DNA from: an uncultured Lachnospiraceae bacterium
Lineage (GTDB): Bacteria > Bacillota > Clostridia > Lachnospirales > Lachnospiraceae
Length of the DNA: 64,000 bases
Reading direction: 5' to 3'
Assembly: GCA_910583895.1 (NCBI GenBank)
Contig: CAJTYJ010000013.1
Coordinates: forward strand, 9,148-73,147
The notes beneath the pieces are model-generated. The model was not told the origin of the DNA. It did no database searches and worked only from the letters and a program-made list of their open reading frames with translations. The position numbers were made by a program, and so were the translations under genes. Positions 43,291-52,709 of the stretch are shown here, in pieces (position 1 is the stretch's first letter; the number at the start of each line of letters is the position of its first letter).

Positions 43291-44866
43291 CATATGGATT
43301 CTGAAATTTATAATAGATCGTAATTGAACCGTCCTCAGCGACTTCCACTCTCTCGATCAATTCCAGAACCATATCTCTTGTCAGTGTTTTTACATTCATG
43401 TAATCTTTAAAGGCTTCTACCCATTCGTCATGTCTGTCATCCAACTCCTGCTGTAAATCAACTTTGTCAATAATCACAGATTTCTGAGCCTGCAATTCTT
43501 TGATCTCTGTCTCATATTCAGATACGTACCCGATATACTCTTCCTTTGAAATCAAATCTTCCATATAATTATCATAGGTTTTACGTTTGAATTTTTCAAT
43601 CTTTTCCAGCCGTTTCTGAATACTCTCTAATTGAATATCAAAGCATTCTCTGCTTTCATTATAAGTCTGTAATTCTCTCAGTTCATCTATGTCTTCCTCT
43701 TTCAGTATTTTTCTTGCTTCCCTTTTTATGGAAGACAGCACCGCATCTTCTAAAGCACTGATTTCTATGTTATGGCTGGAACAGAATTTCTTCCCCTGTG
43801 TCTTATAGGTCTTACAGATGTAACCTGTAAAGCCTCTTTTCCCACGCCTTGCATATTTTCTGGACATTGCATGCTTACAATCCGCACAATAAATCATCCC
43901 AGAAAAAATGCCAGTCTCTTCCATCATACCTACACTTCTGGTCCGTGTTCTCTGCAACTTCTGTACCATTTCAAACATTTCTGGTTCGATAATGGCTTCA
44001 TGGGTGTTCCTTACAATAATCCATTTTTCCTTTGGAAGCAATTTCTTCTTTTTGTCTTTGTAAGATAAGGTATTGACCTTATTCTGAATCAGATGACCGA
44101 CATACGTTTCATTATTTAATATCGTATGAATCGTCTGATAAGACCAGGTTCGCGTTGTATCCAATGCCCTGGAATTATGATAATTTTCGCTCATCACTTC
44201 TATTTTATATAAGGTTGGAATCAATATTCCTTCAGAGGACAGGATAGAACCTATTTTTGCCTTACCATATCCAGACAAATATAATGTATAGATCTTTTTT
44301 ACTACTTTTGCGGCATATTCGTCAATGATAAGATGATTATGGTCATCCGGATCCTTTTTATATCCATATGGACAGGAAGAGCCAAGAAATTGTCCATTCC
44401 TCATTTTTGCCTTAAACGAGCTGCGAATATTTTTTGACAAGTCCTCGCAGTACCATTCGTTTACAAGTCCGTTAATCTGTCTGCTCTTCTTATTCGCCTC
44501 ATTATCGGTATCGACTCCATCCACAACACCGATGAATCTCACGCCAAGATTCGGGAGGTCATGGTGCAGATATTTCTCAATGTGTTCCATGTTTCTGGAA
44601 AATCTGGATTGCGTCTTTGCAATGATGATATCAAATTCTCCTAACTTTGCATCCATCATCATCTTTTCAAAATCCGGCCTGTCATCATACAAACCGCTTT
44701 CGTCATCATCCGAATACACGTTCACCACCTGGAATTCGTGTGCCAGCGCGTAATCCGTCAATAGAAGCCTTTGATTTCTGATACTTGCGCTATCATCTCC
44801 TCTACTAATTTTATCAGCGTCCTCTTTGCTCAGTCTGAGATATAATACAGCACGATTTTTTTTCAT
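43283..44866 (-). CDS. Large serine recombinase (integrase)
   Basis: 527 residues. The resolvase domain has the nucleophile in YLRLSKED (Ser13), the arginine region TQSRFSRNMEHIEKYL and DDDESGLYDDRPDFEKMM. It is followed by the recombinase domain (PYGYKKDPDD..DEYAAKVVKKIYTLYLSGYG), a zinc ribbon (CADCKHAMSRKYARRG..CKTYKTQGKKFCSSH) and a long coiled coil (about 395-480). Such enzymes cut and rejoin attB and attP. The gene reads toward the junction with dac. AAGGTAAT precedes the ATG. Confidence 0.93.
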   Translation of the reverse strand: MKKNRAVLYLRLSKEDADKISRGDDSASIRNQRLLLTDYALAHEFQVVNVYSDDDESGLYDDRPDFEKMMMDAKLGEFDIIIAKTQSRFSRNMEHIEKYLHHDLPNLGVRFIGVVDGVDTDNEANKKSRQINGLVNEWYCEDLSKNIRSSFKAKMRNGQFLGSSCPYGYKKDPDDHNHLIIDEYAAKVVKKIYTLYLSGYGKAKIGSILSSEGILIPTLYKIEVMSENYHNSRALDTTRTWSYQTIHTILNNETYVGHLIQNKVNTLSYKDKKKKLLPKEKWIIVRNTHEAIIEPEMFEMVQKLQRTRTRSVGMMEETGIFSGMIYCADCKHAMSRKYARRGKRGFTGYICKTYKTQGKKFCSSHNIEISALEDAVLSSIKREARKILKEEDIDELRELQTYNESRECFDIQLESIQKRLEKIEKFKRKTYDNYMEDLISKEEYIGYVSEYETEIKELQAQKSVIIDKVDLQQELDDRHDEWVEAFKDYMNVKTLTRDMVLELIERVEVAEDGSITIYYKFQNPYAD

Positions 44867-44946
44867 ATTACCTTACTCCAATCGTATTTATTATATCCCT
44901 GCATAATGTATACCCAAAACATTATACACGATGCAGGATCTGTTTT

Positions 44947-45088
44947 CTATTGTTTTGTTCTCTTAATAATCACATTTCGCATACAGTCAATCAGTTTTTT
45001 ATCCCCATAAACCACGGTTACCTTTATGTTTTGTTTCGTATTCTTCAAGTTTTCCCTCTTTTTTCAGTATTCTCTTAATCTTATTCAT
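44947..45088 (-). pseudogene. Small recombinase-associated ORF, frameshifted
   Basis: From ATG 45088 a frame begins MNKIKRILKKEGKLEEYETK and stops at 44999; the neighbouring frame continues sensibly as NIKVTVVYGDKKLIDCMRNV to a TAG at 44947. Joining them needs one frame change around 45025-45030 in an A-rich stretch. Small genes of this kind often precede serine recombinases in clostridial elements. Programmed frameshifting is possible but less likely than decay. Confidence 0.45.
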
Positions 45089-45217
45089 TTCTTTTTTCAC
45101 TTATTCTATCATGAGCGAACTTTCCTTATATAAAAGGACATTGCCAACTGTCAGCAATGCCTTAAATGTTCAATATTAAGTTTTATTTATAATATATGGC
45201 AGCAGGACAAGCAGAAC

Positions 45218-45245
45218 AATCACACCCGTGTTTCAGAGTGTGATT
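45218..45245. terminator. Hairpin downstream of the tape-measure gene
   Basis: AATCACAC pairs perfectly with GTGTGATT around a 12-base loop. Its T-run is poor in either direction, so its role is uncertain. Confidence 0.4.
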
Positions 45246-45256
45246 ATTCAAACTTA

Positions 45257-48200
45257 TTATCTACTATGAATTCTAAAATCACGGTTAATATCATTGAGTA
45301 TTTTGGTAGTAGTCCCTTTTGCGACTTTCTGCATTTGATTTAACAGCTGTTCTGAATTATTAAAGTCACCATTGAATTCAAACATCTTGTCGTAGTGTAC
45401 ATGTATATTCGGTCTGTCATTTCTAACAAACTCAGGAATCAGTGTACTCTGAACACCCGGACGGGATGTATATAAATTAGCATTAGGATTCAGCATATTA
45501 CCGTCTATCTTCGCAAGAGCATTGCTGAGCTTCTTGTACTTTTCCATCTGTTCAGCATCAATAATATTTTCTGCATATTTAATAGGTACAAGATTCTTAT
45601 CAGCAAAAGCTTTTGTAAAATCGCTTAAATTTTCCATTTGTTCTTTGGTCAGAATACCTTCGTCACTGTTTACAGCAACCAGCTTTTCTTCTCCAACGGC
45701 TTTTGCAATTTCATCTAATGGACTGTCTTTCTCCTTAGATACAATTCCGCCTTTAGCAAATTTTTGTATTCGGATACCTCTTGCGGAACCATCATACTTC
45801 TTCATGAGATCTGCATAATTTTGATCGTCACTGTAAACAGTATCTTTTAATTTTCCTGTAACAGAATCGTATACTCTGAATCCATGTTTGGACGAACCTG
45901 TATCAAATCCAGATCCATAATCATTTTGTGCTGCACCCATATTTGCAAGTGCCTGAGCTGCTTTGTTGGCAGCACTTGCCACAGAATCTGCTCCAGAAGC
46001 AATCGAAGAGAGTGCACTGGTAATTCCATTGATATTGTATCCTCTTTCCAGCGTATTGATCAGGCTGTTCTGCAACGTATTGGTCATTGCATTCAGATTT
46101 GCCTCACTGTAATAGGAAGAGGTCAGCTCGTTTACCAGATTGTTTGCACGAGTGCTGAACATCCATGCAAGAGAATCAGCAGTGGAATTTGCCTGTGCTT
46201 GTAATCCATAGACATATTCCTGTACACCCATGATATTGCCAATAAATGCACTTGTTCCAGCAGATAATACTTCACCATAGGATGCAATCGCATTTTCTCC
46301 GGATTTCCAGGAGGAGATAATGGCATCGGATACAATCACGCCATGTTCCTGAGCAATCATGGCAATCTGCTCCCCGACAGTAGATGCATTTGCTTTTACT
46401 GTTTCCAGAGAATTCGCAATTAAGGTTTCTCTGTCTTCCAGAGTTAATTGGAGTGCTTCGATCTCTTTGCTGCGTTCTTCTTCGAAGGCTGTATACTGCT
46501 GGTTTAAAGCGTCTTTCTGTGCTTCTATGGAGTGGTTATATTCCTCCTCAGTCAGTGCTTTCTTTGCTTCGACAAGCTGTTCTTCTAGCTGTTTTCTTTT
46601 GGCCACGGTTGCGGCAGTACTGTCATTCTGCATGGCCGCAAGCTGACGCTCAATATCTGTGACAGCTTTTGTCTTTTCGGCGATAGACTGTTCGTAATCA
46701 TGAAGATTCTTTGTAGCTTCGAGTGCCTCAATTTGTGCATCCGTCAGCTTCTTATAAGTTTCAATCTCGTCTTCGATTACTTTGATTTCCTCGTCTACAC
46801 GAGTTTTATTCAGATCTATGATAGCATCTTCCAAACGCTCGGCAGAATTAACGGCCTCCCATTGTCCTTCTACCAGATCAGCAAGCTTATCTGTATATTC
46901 TGTCGCAGAATACTTTCCAGCAGCATAATCCTGATTCAGCTTATCAATCGCATCACCATATTGTCCTACCTGATGACGAACAAGTTCGTACTGCTGTGCA
47001 TATAAACCAAGAGTCGCAATCGCTTCTTTGGTCCACGTGCCTTTTCCATCTGATACCTTGATCTCATTGAAATCATCGAACAATCCGGCCAGATTTTCCA
47101 ATTCAGAAGAGATATTTCCAAATTTTGTCTGGACACGTTCAAAAATCTGCCAGTTGAGATTTAATAATTCATTGTCAAATTCCTCAATGGCAGTCTTACA
47201 ATCAAGAATGTCTCCTTCTACATCGGACAGAGCATTGACCATTTCAAGCCATTCGTCTGTCCCTTTTTGTACCCTTCCGGAAGTCAACGCATCATTCAGT
47301 TGCTCTACAAGCCTTTTCTTTTCGGTTTCCAGAACATTCAACTGTTTTTCGGACTGTTCAATCTGTTTGGAATAGAAACTCTCACCAATTAACTGTCCAG
47401 CTTCTTCCAACAGACCAATCTGCTTATCAATTAAATCAACTGCATCACCATGGATATCGAATTGATTTGTAAAGTCTTCAATAATGTTATTAAATTTCTG
47501 TAATTCTAACTGTCGGATCTGTGTTTTCAGTTCTTCCAGTTTTTGTGTGCAGTTGGCAACTTTATCTGCCCATCCTTCATAGGCTTCCATTGCCTCTACA
47601 ACTTCTTCATTCCCGTCGCCAACAAAATCAGTGAGCTGGATGGCACCATCCTTAATCTTGTCACGAAGGTCAGAACTTACCCCTGAGAGGGCTTCATTCG
47701 CCTTCTGACGGTACATTGCAAGTGCATCTGTATAGTTGTTGATCTCTTCGTCTACAATGCCAATCTGAGCCGTTACAAGCGTATTCTTTGCATCTGCACC
47801 AAATACATTCTCCATTCCTTTTTCAAGGTTTGAGAATGCATCAGAGAGGACCTGGACTCTGCGCTCAAAGAAATCTATTGTTTTCTCAAATTGATCTTCT
47901 GCTTCTTTGGCTGCTTTCTTTGCTTCTTTTTCTGCATCTTTTTTTGCCTGTTCAATGGCTTTGCTTGTGTTGGAACCACCTTTGTACTGAGGGGTATATT
48001 TTGGAGAAGAATTTATTTTGAAATCATTCGGATTCAGCTTTTCATACTGCCAGTCATAGCTGTGATTTTTAATGTCACTGACTGTTTTGGTTGCGTAATC
48101 AAGTCTCTTGAAGTCTCCTGCGGAACCATTTGCACCCTTTTCATTGATACTGTTAATGGTATTGATTGCCTGTTTAGCTTTCGCGATTGCCACAGCAGAT

Positions 48201-48841
48201 GCTCCTGCAGCATTTGCAAGAGAGATAAGCTGGTCAATATTTCCTGACTCGTCAAAATTGATGTTGCTCAGATCAATCTTTTCAAGAGCCAACTGCGCAA
48301 GTGCCTGCTTTGCCTCATTGGATGCATCCACTTCATTTAAAAACTGTGTAATTTCTTCCAGTGTCGCATCTACCAGTTCATATCCTGTCTGTGCAAGAAA
48401 CTGTTTTTTTAAAGCGAGTGTTTCTGCGGTTTCATTTAACTGTGCCAGTACAATCTCTTCTGCATTGGCAATTCCCATCTCTTCTAACATCTGAATGACA
48501 AGTTCTTTGTTTTCTTCTGTTACATTAGAAAGCACTCCCGCATGTTCCAGATATGCACCTGTCAGTTCGCCAAAGATCTGACTGACCTCTTCCGTATTCT
48601 GTCCCGCTTCCTGAATGCGTTTGATATAATCGTCAATACCTTCCAGATCTTTAAACGCTTCATTGATGGAAGAAAGATCTTCAAATCCGATTGCTTCATC
48701 TTTGTCAAATAATTTTGCAAATGATTTATCTAAAACATCAAGACTTTCTTTTACCTTGTCCAGATTTTCAAGAGTGGTAGAGAAGTCCCATTTTGGTTCT
48801 TCCAGTTCTGATGATTCAGATGCGATTTCACCCCGAATCAC
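45257..48841 (-). CDS. Tape measure protein fragment, C-terminal part
   Basis: 1,194 open codons after the TAA at 48869. Almost wholly helical and Gln/Glu/Lys/Ala-rich, with long coiled coils (about 300-560 and 650-800), the tape-measure pattern. Near residues 900-980 is an Ala-rich, more hydrophobic region, and the last 250 residues contain KFAKGGIVSKEKDSPLDEIAKAVGEEKLVAVNSDEGILTKEQ-type text (the FAKGG..E..GE..V....EGI motif is common near the ends of tape measures from Firmicutes phages). No proper start site stands at its beginning, so it is probably untranslated. Confidence 0.7.
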   Translation of the reverse strand: MIRGEIASESSELEEPKWDFSTTLENLDKVKESLDVLDKSFAKLFDKDEAIGFEDLSSINEAFKDLEGIDDYIKRIQEAGQNTEEVSQIFGELTGAYLEHAGVLSNVTEENKELVIQMLEEMGIANAEEIVLAQLNETAETLALKKQFLAQTGYELVDATLEEITQFLNEVDASNEAKQALAQLALEKIDLSNINFDESGNIDQLISLANAAGASAVAIAKAKQAINTINSINEKGANGSAGDFKRLDYATKTVSDIKNHSYDWQYEKLNPNDFKINSSPKYTPQYKGGSNTSKAIEQAKKDAEKEAKKAAKEAEDQFEKTIDFFERRVQVLSDAFSNLEKGMENVFGADAKNTLVTAQIGIVDEEINNYTDALAMYRQKANEALSGVSSDLRDKIKDGAIQLTDFVGDGNEEVVEAMEAYEGWADKVANCTQKLEELKTQIRQLELQKFNNIIEDFTNQFDIHGDAVDLIDKQIGLLEEAGQLIGESFYSKQIEQSEKQLNVLETEKKRLVEQLNDALTSGRVQKGTDEWLEMVNALSDVEGDILDCKTAIEEFDNELLNLNWQIFERVQTKFGNISSELENLAGLFDDFNEIKVSDGKGTWTKEAIATLGLYAQQYELVRHQVGQYGDAIDKLNQDYAAGKYSATEYTDKLADLVEGQWEAVNSAERLEDAIIDLNKTRVDEEIKVIEDEIETYKKLTDAQIEALEATKNLHDYEQSIAEKTKAVTDIERQLAAMQNDSTAATVAKRKQLEEQLVEAKKALTEEEYNHSIEAQKDALNQQYTAFEEERSKEIEALQLTLEDRETLIANSLETVKANASTVGEQIAMIAQEHGVIVSDAIISSWKSGENAIASYGEVLSAGTSAFIGNIMGVQEYVYGLQAQANSTADSLAWMFSTRANNLVNELTSSYYSEANLNAMTNTLQNSLINTLERGYNINGITSALSSIASGADSVASAANKAAQALANMGAAQNDYGSGFDTGSSKHGFRVYDSVTGKLKDTVYSDDQNYADLMKKYDGSARGIRIQKFAKGGIVSKEKDSPLDEIAKAVGEEKLVAVNSDEGILTKEQMENLSDFTKAFADKNLVPIKYAENIIDAEQMEKYKKLSNALAKIDGNMLNPNANLYTSRPGVQSTLIPEFVRNDRPNIHVHYDKMFEFNGDFNNSEQLLNQMQKVAKGTTTKILNDINRDFRIHSR

Positions 48842-48868
48842 GCCTAACCGTACAAGGGAATCAATCAG

Positions 48869-50068
48869 TTATTCTACACTGATGTTATATTTCTCGGCGG
48901 ATTCCTTTAATTTATCAAAAGAAATATTGTCTCCAACATTTTCATCCAGGGCCTTTAAATCAAGATCACTCAGACCTTTTAAATCGTTTGTAAGTTTCTG
49001 TAAGCTGGAATCATTTTTCAGTGCTTCATTAAAATCCAGCAGTCTCGTATCTGCCTGGTCAAAAATATCGTCCATAAGGAATCCATACTTTTCCCATGCT
49101 TCATAATTGCTTATTTCATCATGAAGTGCCTGTAGTGATTGTCTTGCCTTTTCTACGGATTTATCATTGTAGATATCCTCGCTATGTAATACAGCTTCAT
49201 TATAAGCCTGTACTGCTTCAAGTGCTTCATTGTATACTTTCGCTTTGTTATCATCGGATACAATATCAGCAGTGAGAGCCTGTCTGTAAATATCGCCGTA
49301 TTTATCAATCGTAGATTTTGCATTATTCAGAGAAACAGAGGATATTTCCAGTACATCATCAAAGAGATGTTCGTCGCCTAATTCTCTTGCTTTATCACGG
49401 ACATCATTCTCAAATGCCTGAATGGTATCATATGCAGACTTTGGATCAGCATCCAGATGGATAGAGAATTGTGCTCCATCAATTTCTTCTGACAGTCTAA
49501 CGCCCTGTTCTTTATACTTTTCTGCAATTTCTTTGAGAATCTTACCTTCATCTGACTCTGACACGATACCAGTATAACTGAGATTGTAATGATCCTTACT
49601 GGTCATTTTATCGGTTGCCTGTTTGATGCCTTTCTGATTCTCATTCAGATATGTCTGGGCAGCTTCTTTGTTGAGTGCTTTGATTGCTTCTGTCTGGTCC
49701 TTATAAGCATCTGTTACGAGATTGATTGCACCGTATTCATCACTATACTTATCGTTAAGTTCTGTTTGGAGATCAAGAAGCTGTTTCTTGACATTGTAAG
49801 TTTCTTCTTCATTACCCTTTGCTGCAAGAAGGGCTTCACGAAGTTCCTGATAACGTTTTGTGTAGTCTTCTATGGAAGATGCGGACTCTTTGTAGGAGTT
49901 GGCGGATTCCTCAGTAGATTGGCGGATTTCTTCAAGATTTTGTTTGTATGATTGCCATGCCATCACTGCACCAGATACTAAAATCATCACCAATATCAAA
50001 GGATTTGCAAGTAATGTACTCCATAAAGCACGAAAAGCATTTCCCATAGTCGTTGTCGCTGCTGTCAA
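48869..50068 (-). CDS. Tape measure protein fragment, middle part
   Basis: 399 open codons between the two stops. It contains a hydrophobic segment (NPLILVMILVSGAVMAWQSYKQ, near residues 20-40 of the fragment) and coiled-coil text. Upstream, 39 further codons in the same frame join it to the TGA at 50186. No ribosome site is present at the first ATG. Confidence 0.6.
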   Translation of the reverse strand: MTAATTTMGNAFRALWSTLLANPLILVMILVSGAVMAWQSYKQNLEEIRQSTEESANSYKESASSIEDYTKRYQELREALLAAKGNEEETYNVKKQLLDLQTELNDKYSDEYGAINLVTDAYKDQTEAIKALNKEAAQTYLNENQKGIKQATDKMTSKDHYNLSYTGIVSESDEGKILKEIAEKYKEQGVRLSEEIDGAQFSIHLDADPKSAYDTIQAFENDVRDKARELGDEHLFDDVLEISSVSLNNAKSTIDKYGDIYRQALTADIVSDDNKAKVYNEALEAVQAYNEAVLHSEDIYNDKSVEKARQSLQALHDEISNYEAWEKYGFLMDDIFDQADTRLLDFNEALKNDSSLQKLTNDLKGLSDLDLKALDENVGDNISFDKLKESAEKYNISVE

Positions 50069-50185
50069 TCCTGTTTCTGCCGTTGCTAATCCATATGTTT
50101 GGATTAGTAATGCTTTTTCCTTCTCACCGAGAGCGGCGCTTGTTATGAGTTGTTTCTTTTGTTCTGTAGATAGATTTTTAGAAGA

Positions 50186-51475
50186 TCACACAAGCCTCAT
50201 TTGGCTCATAGACAGAGAATTTGTAAGTGATAATAACTGCTTAAAACTCTCTGATGAAATATTTGTCGTTTTTACAATATTTAATGCATTTTGAAACCTG
50301 TTCAATCCGATATATGCTTCATTGATCGCTGTTCTGATTGTCAGAAATACTTTAATACCACCTGTCACAGCGATTCCAGCAAAGACGCCTTTTAACAAAT
50401 TCGCTTGATTTATGAAATCAACCAACGCAGTAGTCGCTGACATAATGCTTGAATAAATCTGCTCCATGTCTGAATTCATAACCAAAGATTCAAAAGAGGC
50501 TTGAAGTGTATTTTTCTTTGCTTCCAATGAATTCATGTAGGAATTTTCAAATTTTTCAATGGCTGTCCCTGCACTATTAGCGGCTACTTCTGTTAATTCG
50601 AGAGTTTTATTGTATCCCTCCATAGGCGCATAAAAGCGGTTTTGTTGTCTTACCCCCGCAAATGCTTTTGCCAACGCCACCTGCTGTACAAAAGAATAAC
50701 TTTTCCATGACATTGCAACTTCATTGATTATATCCTCAAAATTGCGGAATTCCTCTCGACTGTCACGCAATTTAATATCCAGAGTTCCAAGAATACTTTC
50801 AACATCTGACAGGTCTTCTCCATCATCAGACGTAAATTGTCCTAACTTAACATCCCGATATCTGGAAAGCAATGTATTCATGAATGTACCAACTGTCTCT
50901 GCACTCTGCTGAGTTTTATCCTTTACAGTAGCAATCATAGATGCAAGCTTATCAAAAGAAACGCCTGCCACATCAGCACTTGAAGCACAATATTTTAATG
51001 CTGTGGCGATTTTTCCAGATGAGGTTGCTGCTTTCATATCAAGTGCCACCATTGTATCTAATGCTTTACCTACTTCATCAATCGACATTGCATATCCATT
51101 CATCACAGCAAGTAAATCTTCTGTTGCCTCTCCAGAACTTATCTGTCCCAACTTTGAGAGCATAATACTGTCTTTTATCAAACTTTGTGCTTCATTCAGT
51201 GTCTTTCCCGCCCTGAAATAATCATCCGCCGCTGATGTGATCTGAGTCGTTGTACTTCCCAGGGCTTTCCCGTAATCATTATAACCTTTTACAAGATCTT
51301 TCACAGAATCCCGATTCATATTTGTAGCAATCTGTAAATCTGTTACCGATTTATTGATATCCTCAATTGCCTGTTTTGCATTCTGTCCTGCTTTACGGAT
51401 TTCATTCAAAACGAGCAGATAAGAAGTCATGGTAATTTTCCCAGCCGAAAATGTGTTGGTTATTGTACTTTTCAA
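50186..51475 (-). CDS. Tape measure protein fragment, N-terminal conserved domain
   Basis: 429 codons holding the conserved phage-tail minor-protein domain (TP901-type): ITSAADDYFRAGKTLNEAQSL, ATEDLLAVMNGYAMS and GVSFDKLASMIATVKDKTQQSAETVGTFMNTLLSR-type text, and GTAIEKFENSYMNSLEAKKNTLQASFESL near the end. It ends at TGA in SQMRLV. The frame is open further upstream to about 51605, where the one-base shift separates it from the true start at 51747. Confidence 0.7.
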   Translation of the reverse strand: MKSTITNTFSAGKITMTSYLLVLNEIRKAGQNAKQAIEDINKSVTDLQIATNMNRDSVKDLVKGYNDYGKALGSTTTQITSAADDYFRAGKTLNEAQSLIKDSIMLSKLGQISSGEATEDLLAVMNGYAMSIDEVGKALDTMVALDMKAATSSGKIATALKYCASSADVAGVSFDKLASMIATVKDKTQQSAETVGTFMNTLLSRYRDVKLGQFTSDDGEDLSDVESILGTLDIKLRDSREEFRNFEDIINEVAMSWKSYSFVQQVALAKAFAGVRQQNRFYAPMEGYNKTLELTEVAANSAGTAIEKFENSYMNSLEAKKNTLQASFESLVMNSDMEQIYSSIMSATTALVDFINQANLLKGVFAGIAVTGGIKVFLTIRTAINEAYIGLNRFQNALNIVKTTNISSESFKQLLSLTNSLSMSQMRLV

Positions 51476-51780
51476 CTTACCGAAAAAAGTATCTGTATTA
51501 TGTACAGTCTGATTTAATCTGTTCGCTTGATCAGATGTATTCTTAATCGTTTGTCCATTCCCTATTTCAACATCAATCTTTGCAGATCCGGCATTAGTCT
51601 CTTTAATTGCTGTTGTGTTTTTCCTTTGGGAAGTCTGCCAACTATGTCTACATAAAATTTTCCAAGTGATTGAATATCTTTTTTGATTTGTTCTTTGCTT
51701 GCGGCTTTCTTTAATCTTGCCAATAGTTCTAATAGGAATTCATTCATTATTTTACTCCTTGTATAATATTTTTGCATACA

Positions 51781-51811
51781 AAAAGACACTCATATATTAA
51801 ATAAGTGCCTT
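51781..51811 (-). terminator. Attenuator-like hairpin ahead of the tape-measure gene
   Basis: On the minus strand AAGGCACT pairs with AGTGTCTT (one G-U) and is followed by T5. It stands about 35 bases before ATG 51747. A five-codon frame (MTVGY) with a strong AAAGGAGG site lies just upstream at about 51840-51860. It may be the remnant of a lost small gene or a leader. Confidence 0.45.
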
Positions 51812-52044
51812 CATATTGATTGTATTTTTTATTCTTCTGCTCAATAACCTACTGTCATTTTGCAACTCCTCCTTTATGAATTATGTAAACTTAGTCAAAG
51901 ACATAAAATGTACAAAAAGAGCAATATTTGCCCTATTATACACTGTTTTTACCTTTTATTATTTGGGATTTCTAACAGATCCGCTACTTAGAATTATGAT
52001 TTAGATTATGTGCAATGTTTACAGGTTACAATTTTACAGTCATT

Positions 52045-52221
52045 TTAAAATCCATATTTCTCTAAATATTGAGAAATTTTCTCTGCCCGCTTTTCTGAAA
52101 ATTCAAAAGCACCTCTAATCCACTTGTGGTAGCTTGCAGGCGAAATGTTTACATTTTTTGAAAACACTGTGATAGGGATTCCAAACTCATTAATAAATTT
52201 TTTTACTCTTTCTCTTAACAT
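52045..52221 (-). CDS. Small helix-turn-helix protein (58 aa)
   Basis: The frame starts MLRERVKKFINEFGIPITVF and continues SKNVNISPASYHKWIRGAFE to KISQYLEKYGF. The pattern F...N..S.A..HKWIRG resembles the recognition-helix part of phage Cro/CI-like repressors (second helix TVFSKNVN, third ISPASYHKWIR). GAGGAAACAAAA precedes the ATG. It is too short to include a dimerisation domain. It probably regulates element genes; direction and target are unknown. Confidence 0.65.
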   Translation of the reverse strand: MLRERVKKFINEFGIPITVFSKNVNISPASYHKWIRGAFEFSEKRAEKISQYLEKYGF

Positions 52222-52303
52222 TTTTGTTTCCTCCTACTTAAAAGTATATAAATATAAAATGACAATACATGCAAAAAAATATTGCCATTTCTGTTTAGAC
52301 TTC

Positions 52304-52463
52304 CATCCAGAAACAGACTTTATATCTGCCTCTGGATGACCTGTATATGTGGAGTATACAGGATTTTGCATTGTTTGTTGTGATTTTGTGTCTCTAGTGG
52401 AGTCAAGACACTGCTCCGTTGTGGATACGGAGAATGACTGATATACTTTTGAGGGCATATCAG
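52304..52463. ncRNA. Chain of five hairpins, candidate structured RNA
   Basis: Perfect stems in order: CATCCAGA/TCTGGATG (ends 52304 and 52337), CCTGTATA/TATACAGG (52340-52362), GTGTCT/AGACAC (52388-52411), CTCCGT/ACGGAG (52414-52432) and CTGATAT/ATATCAG (52438-52463). On the plus strand the loops of the second, third and fourth are TGTGGAG, CTAGTGGAGTCA and TGTGGAT, all with GTGGA. A 74-codon minus-strand frame overlaps the region, but it lacks protein-like features. Strand and role are unknown. Confidence 0.45.
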
Positions 52464-52709
52464 CCTTTGGAAATTATTATATGAATGAATTTATGGTAAA
52501 CTGTTTATACAGTTATTGACTGACACCATCAGCCTACAAACCACAATCCAAAAACTCTCCTACAGTCTTTTTCCTGTGTTAAATCTGGAATACCACAATA
52601 CCAGATACTGATGATGCCATAGTAGATATTCAAAGAAACATTACTAAGATATTATCCTTTCCTGTTCCTCTGTTTATATATACGGGATTATGTAAGTAAA
52701 TGCACCTTT
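52464..52709. other. Intergenic region without recognisable gene
   Basis: About 245 bases with short AAACTG/CAGTTT-type symmetry near 52498-52514 and no frame of more than 30 codons with a ribosome site. Confidence 0.35.

Larger units (their letters stand above)
45257..51747 (-). pseudogene. Phage tail tape measure protein, whole decayed gene
   Basis: A single gene of about 2,160 codons can be read from ATG 51747 (AAGGAG upstream; start MNEFLLELLARLKKAASKEQ) to 45257. Three lesions break it: a one-base loss near 51603 (frame QQLK then ETNAGSAKIDVEI), an in-frame TGA at 50186-50188 and an in-frame TAA at 48869-48871. After each stop the same frame continues with unbroken tape-measure-like text. 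Tape-measure proteins set tail length in siphophages and myophages. No other tail gene is adjacent. The three remaining open parts are listed separately. Confidence 0.8.

Noticed and set aside
45257..51475. Stop-codon reassignment in the tape-measure gene (in-frame TGA and TAA).
   Set aside because: Two different stops are involved, TAA recoding is not known in such phages, a frameshift is also present, and neighbouring genes end with normal TAA/TGA/TAG stops.
52234..52458. 74-codon minus-strand gene.
   Set aside because: It lies wholly over five perfect hairpins, has biased text and no good ribosome site; structure explains the sequence better.
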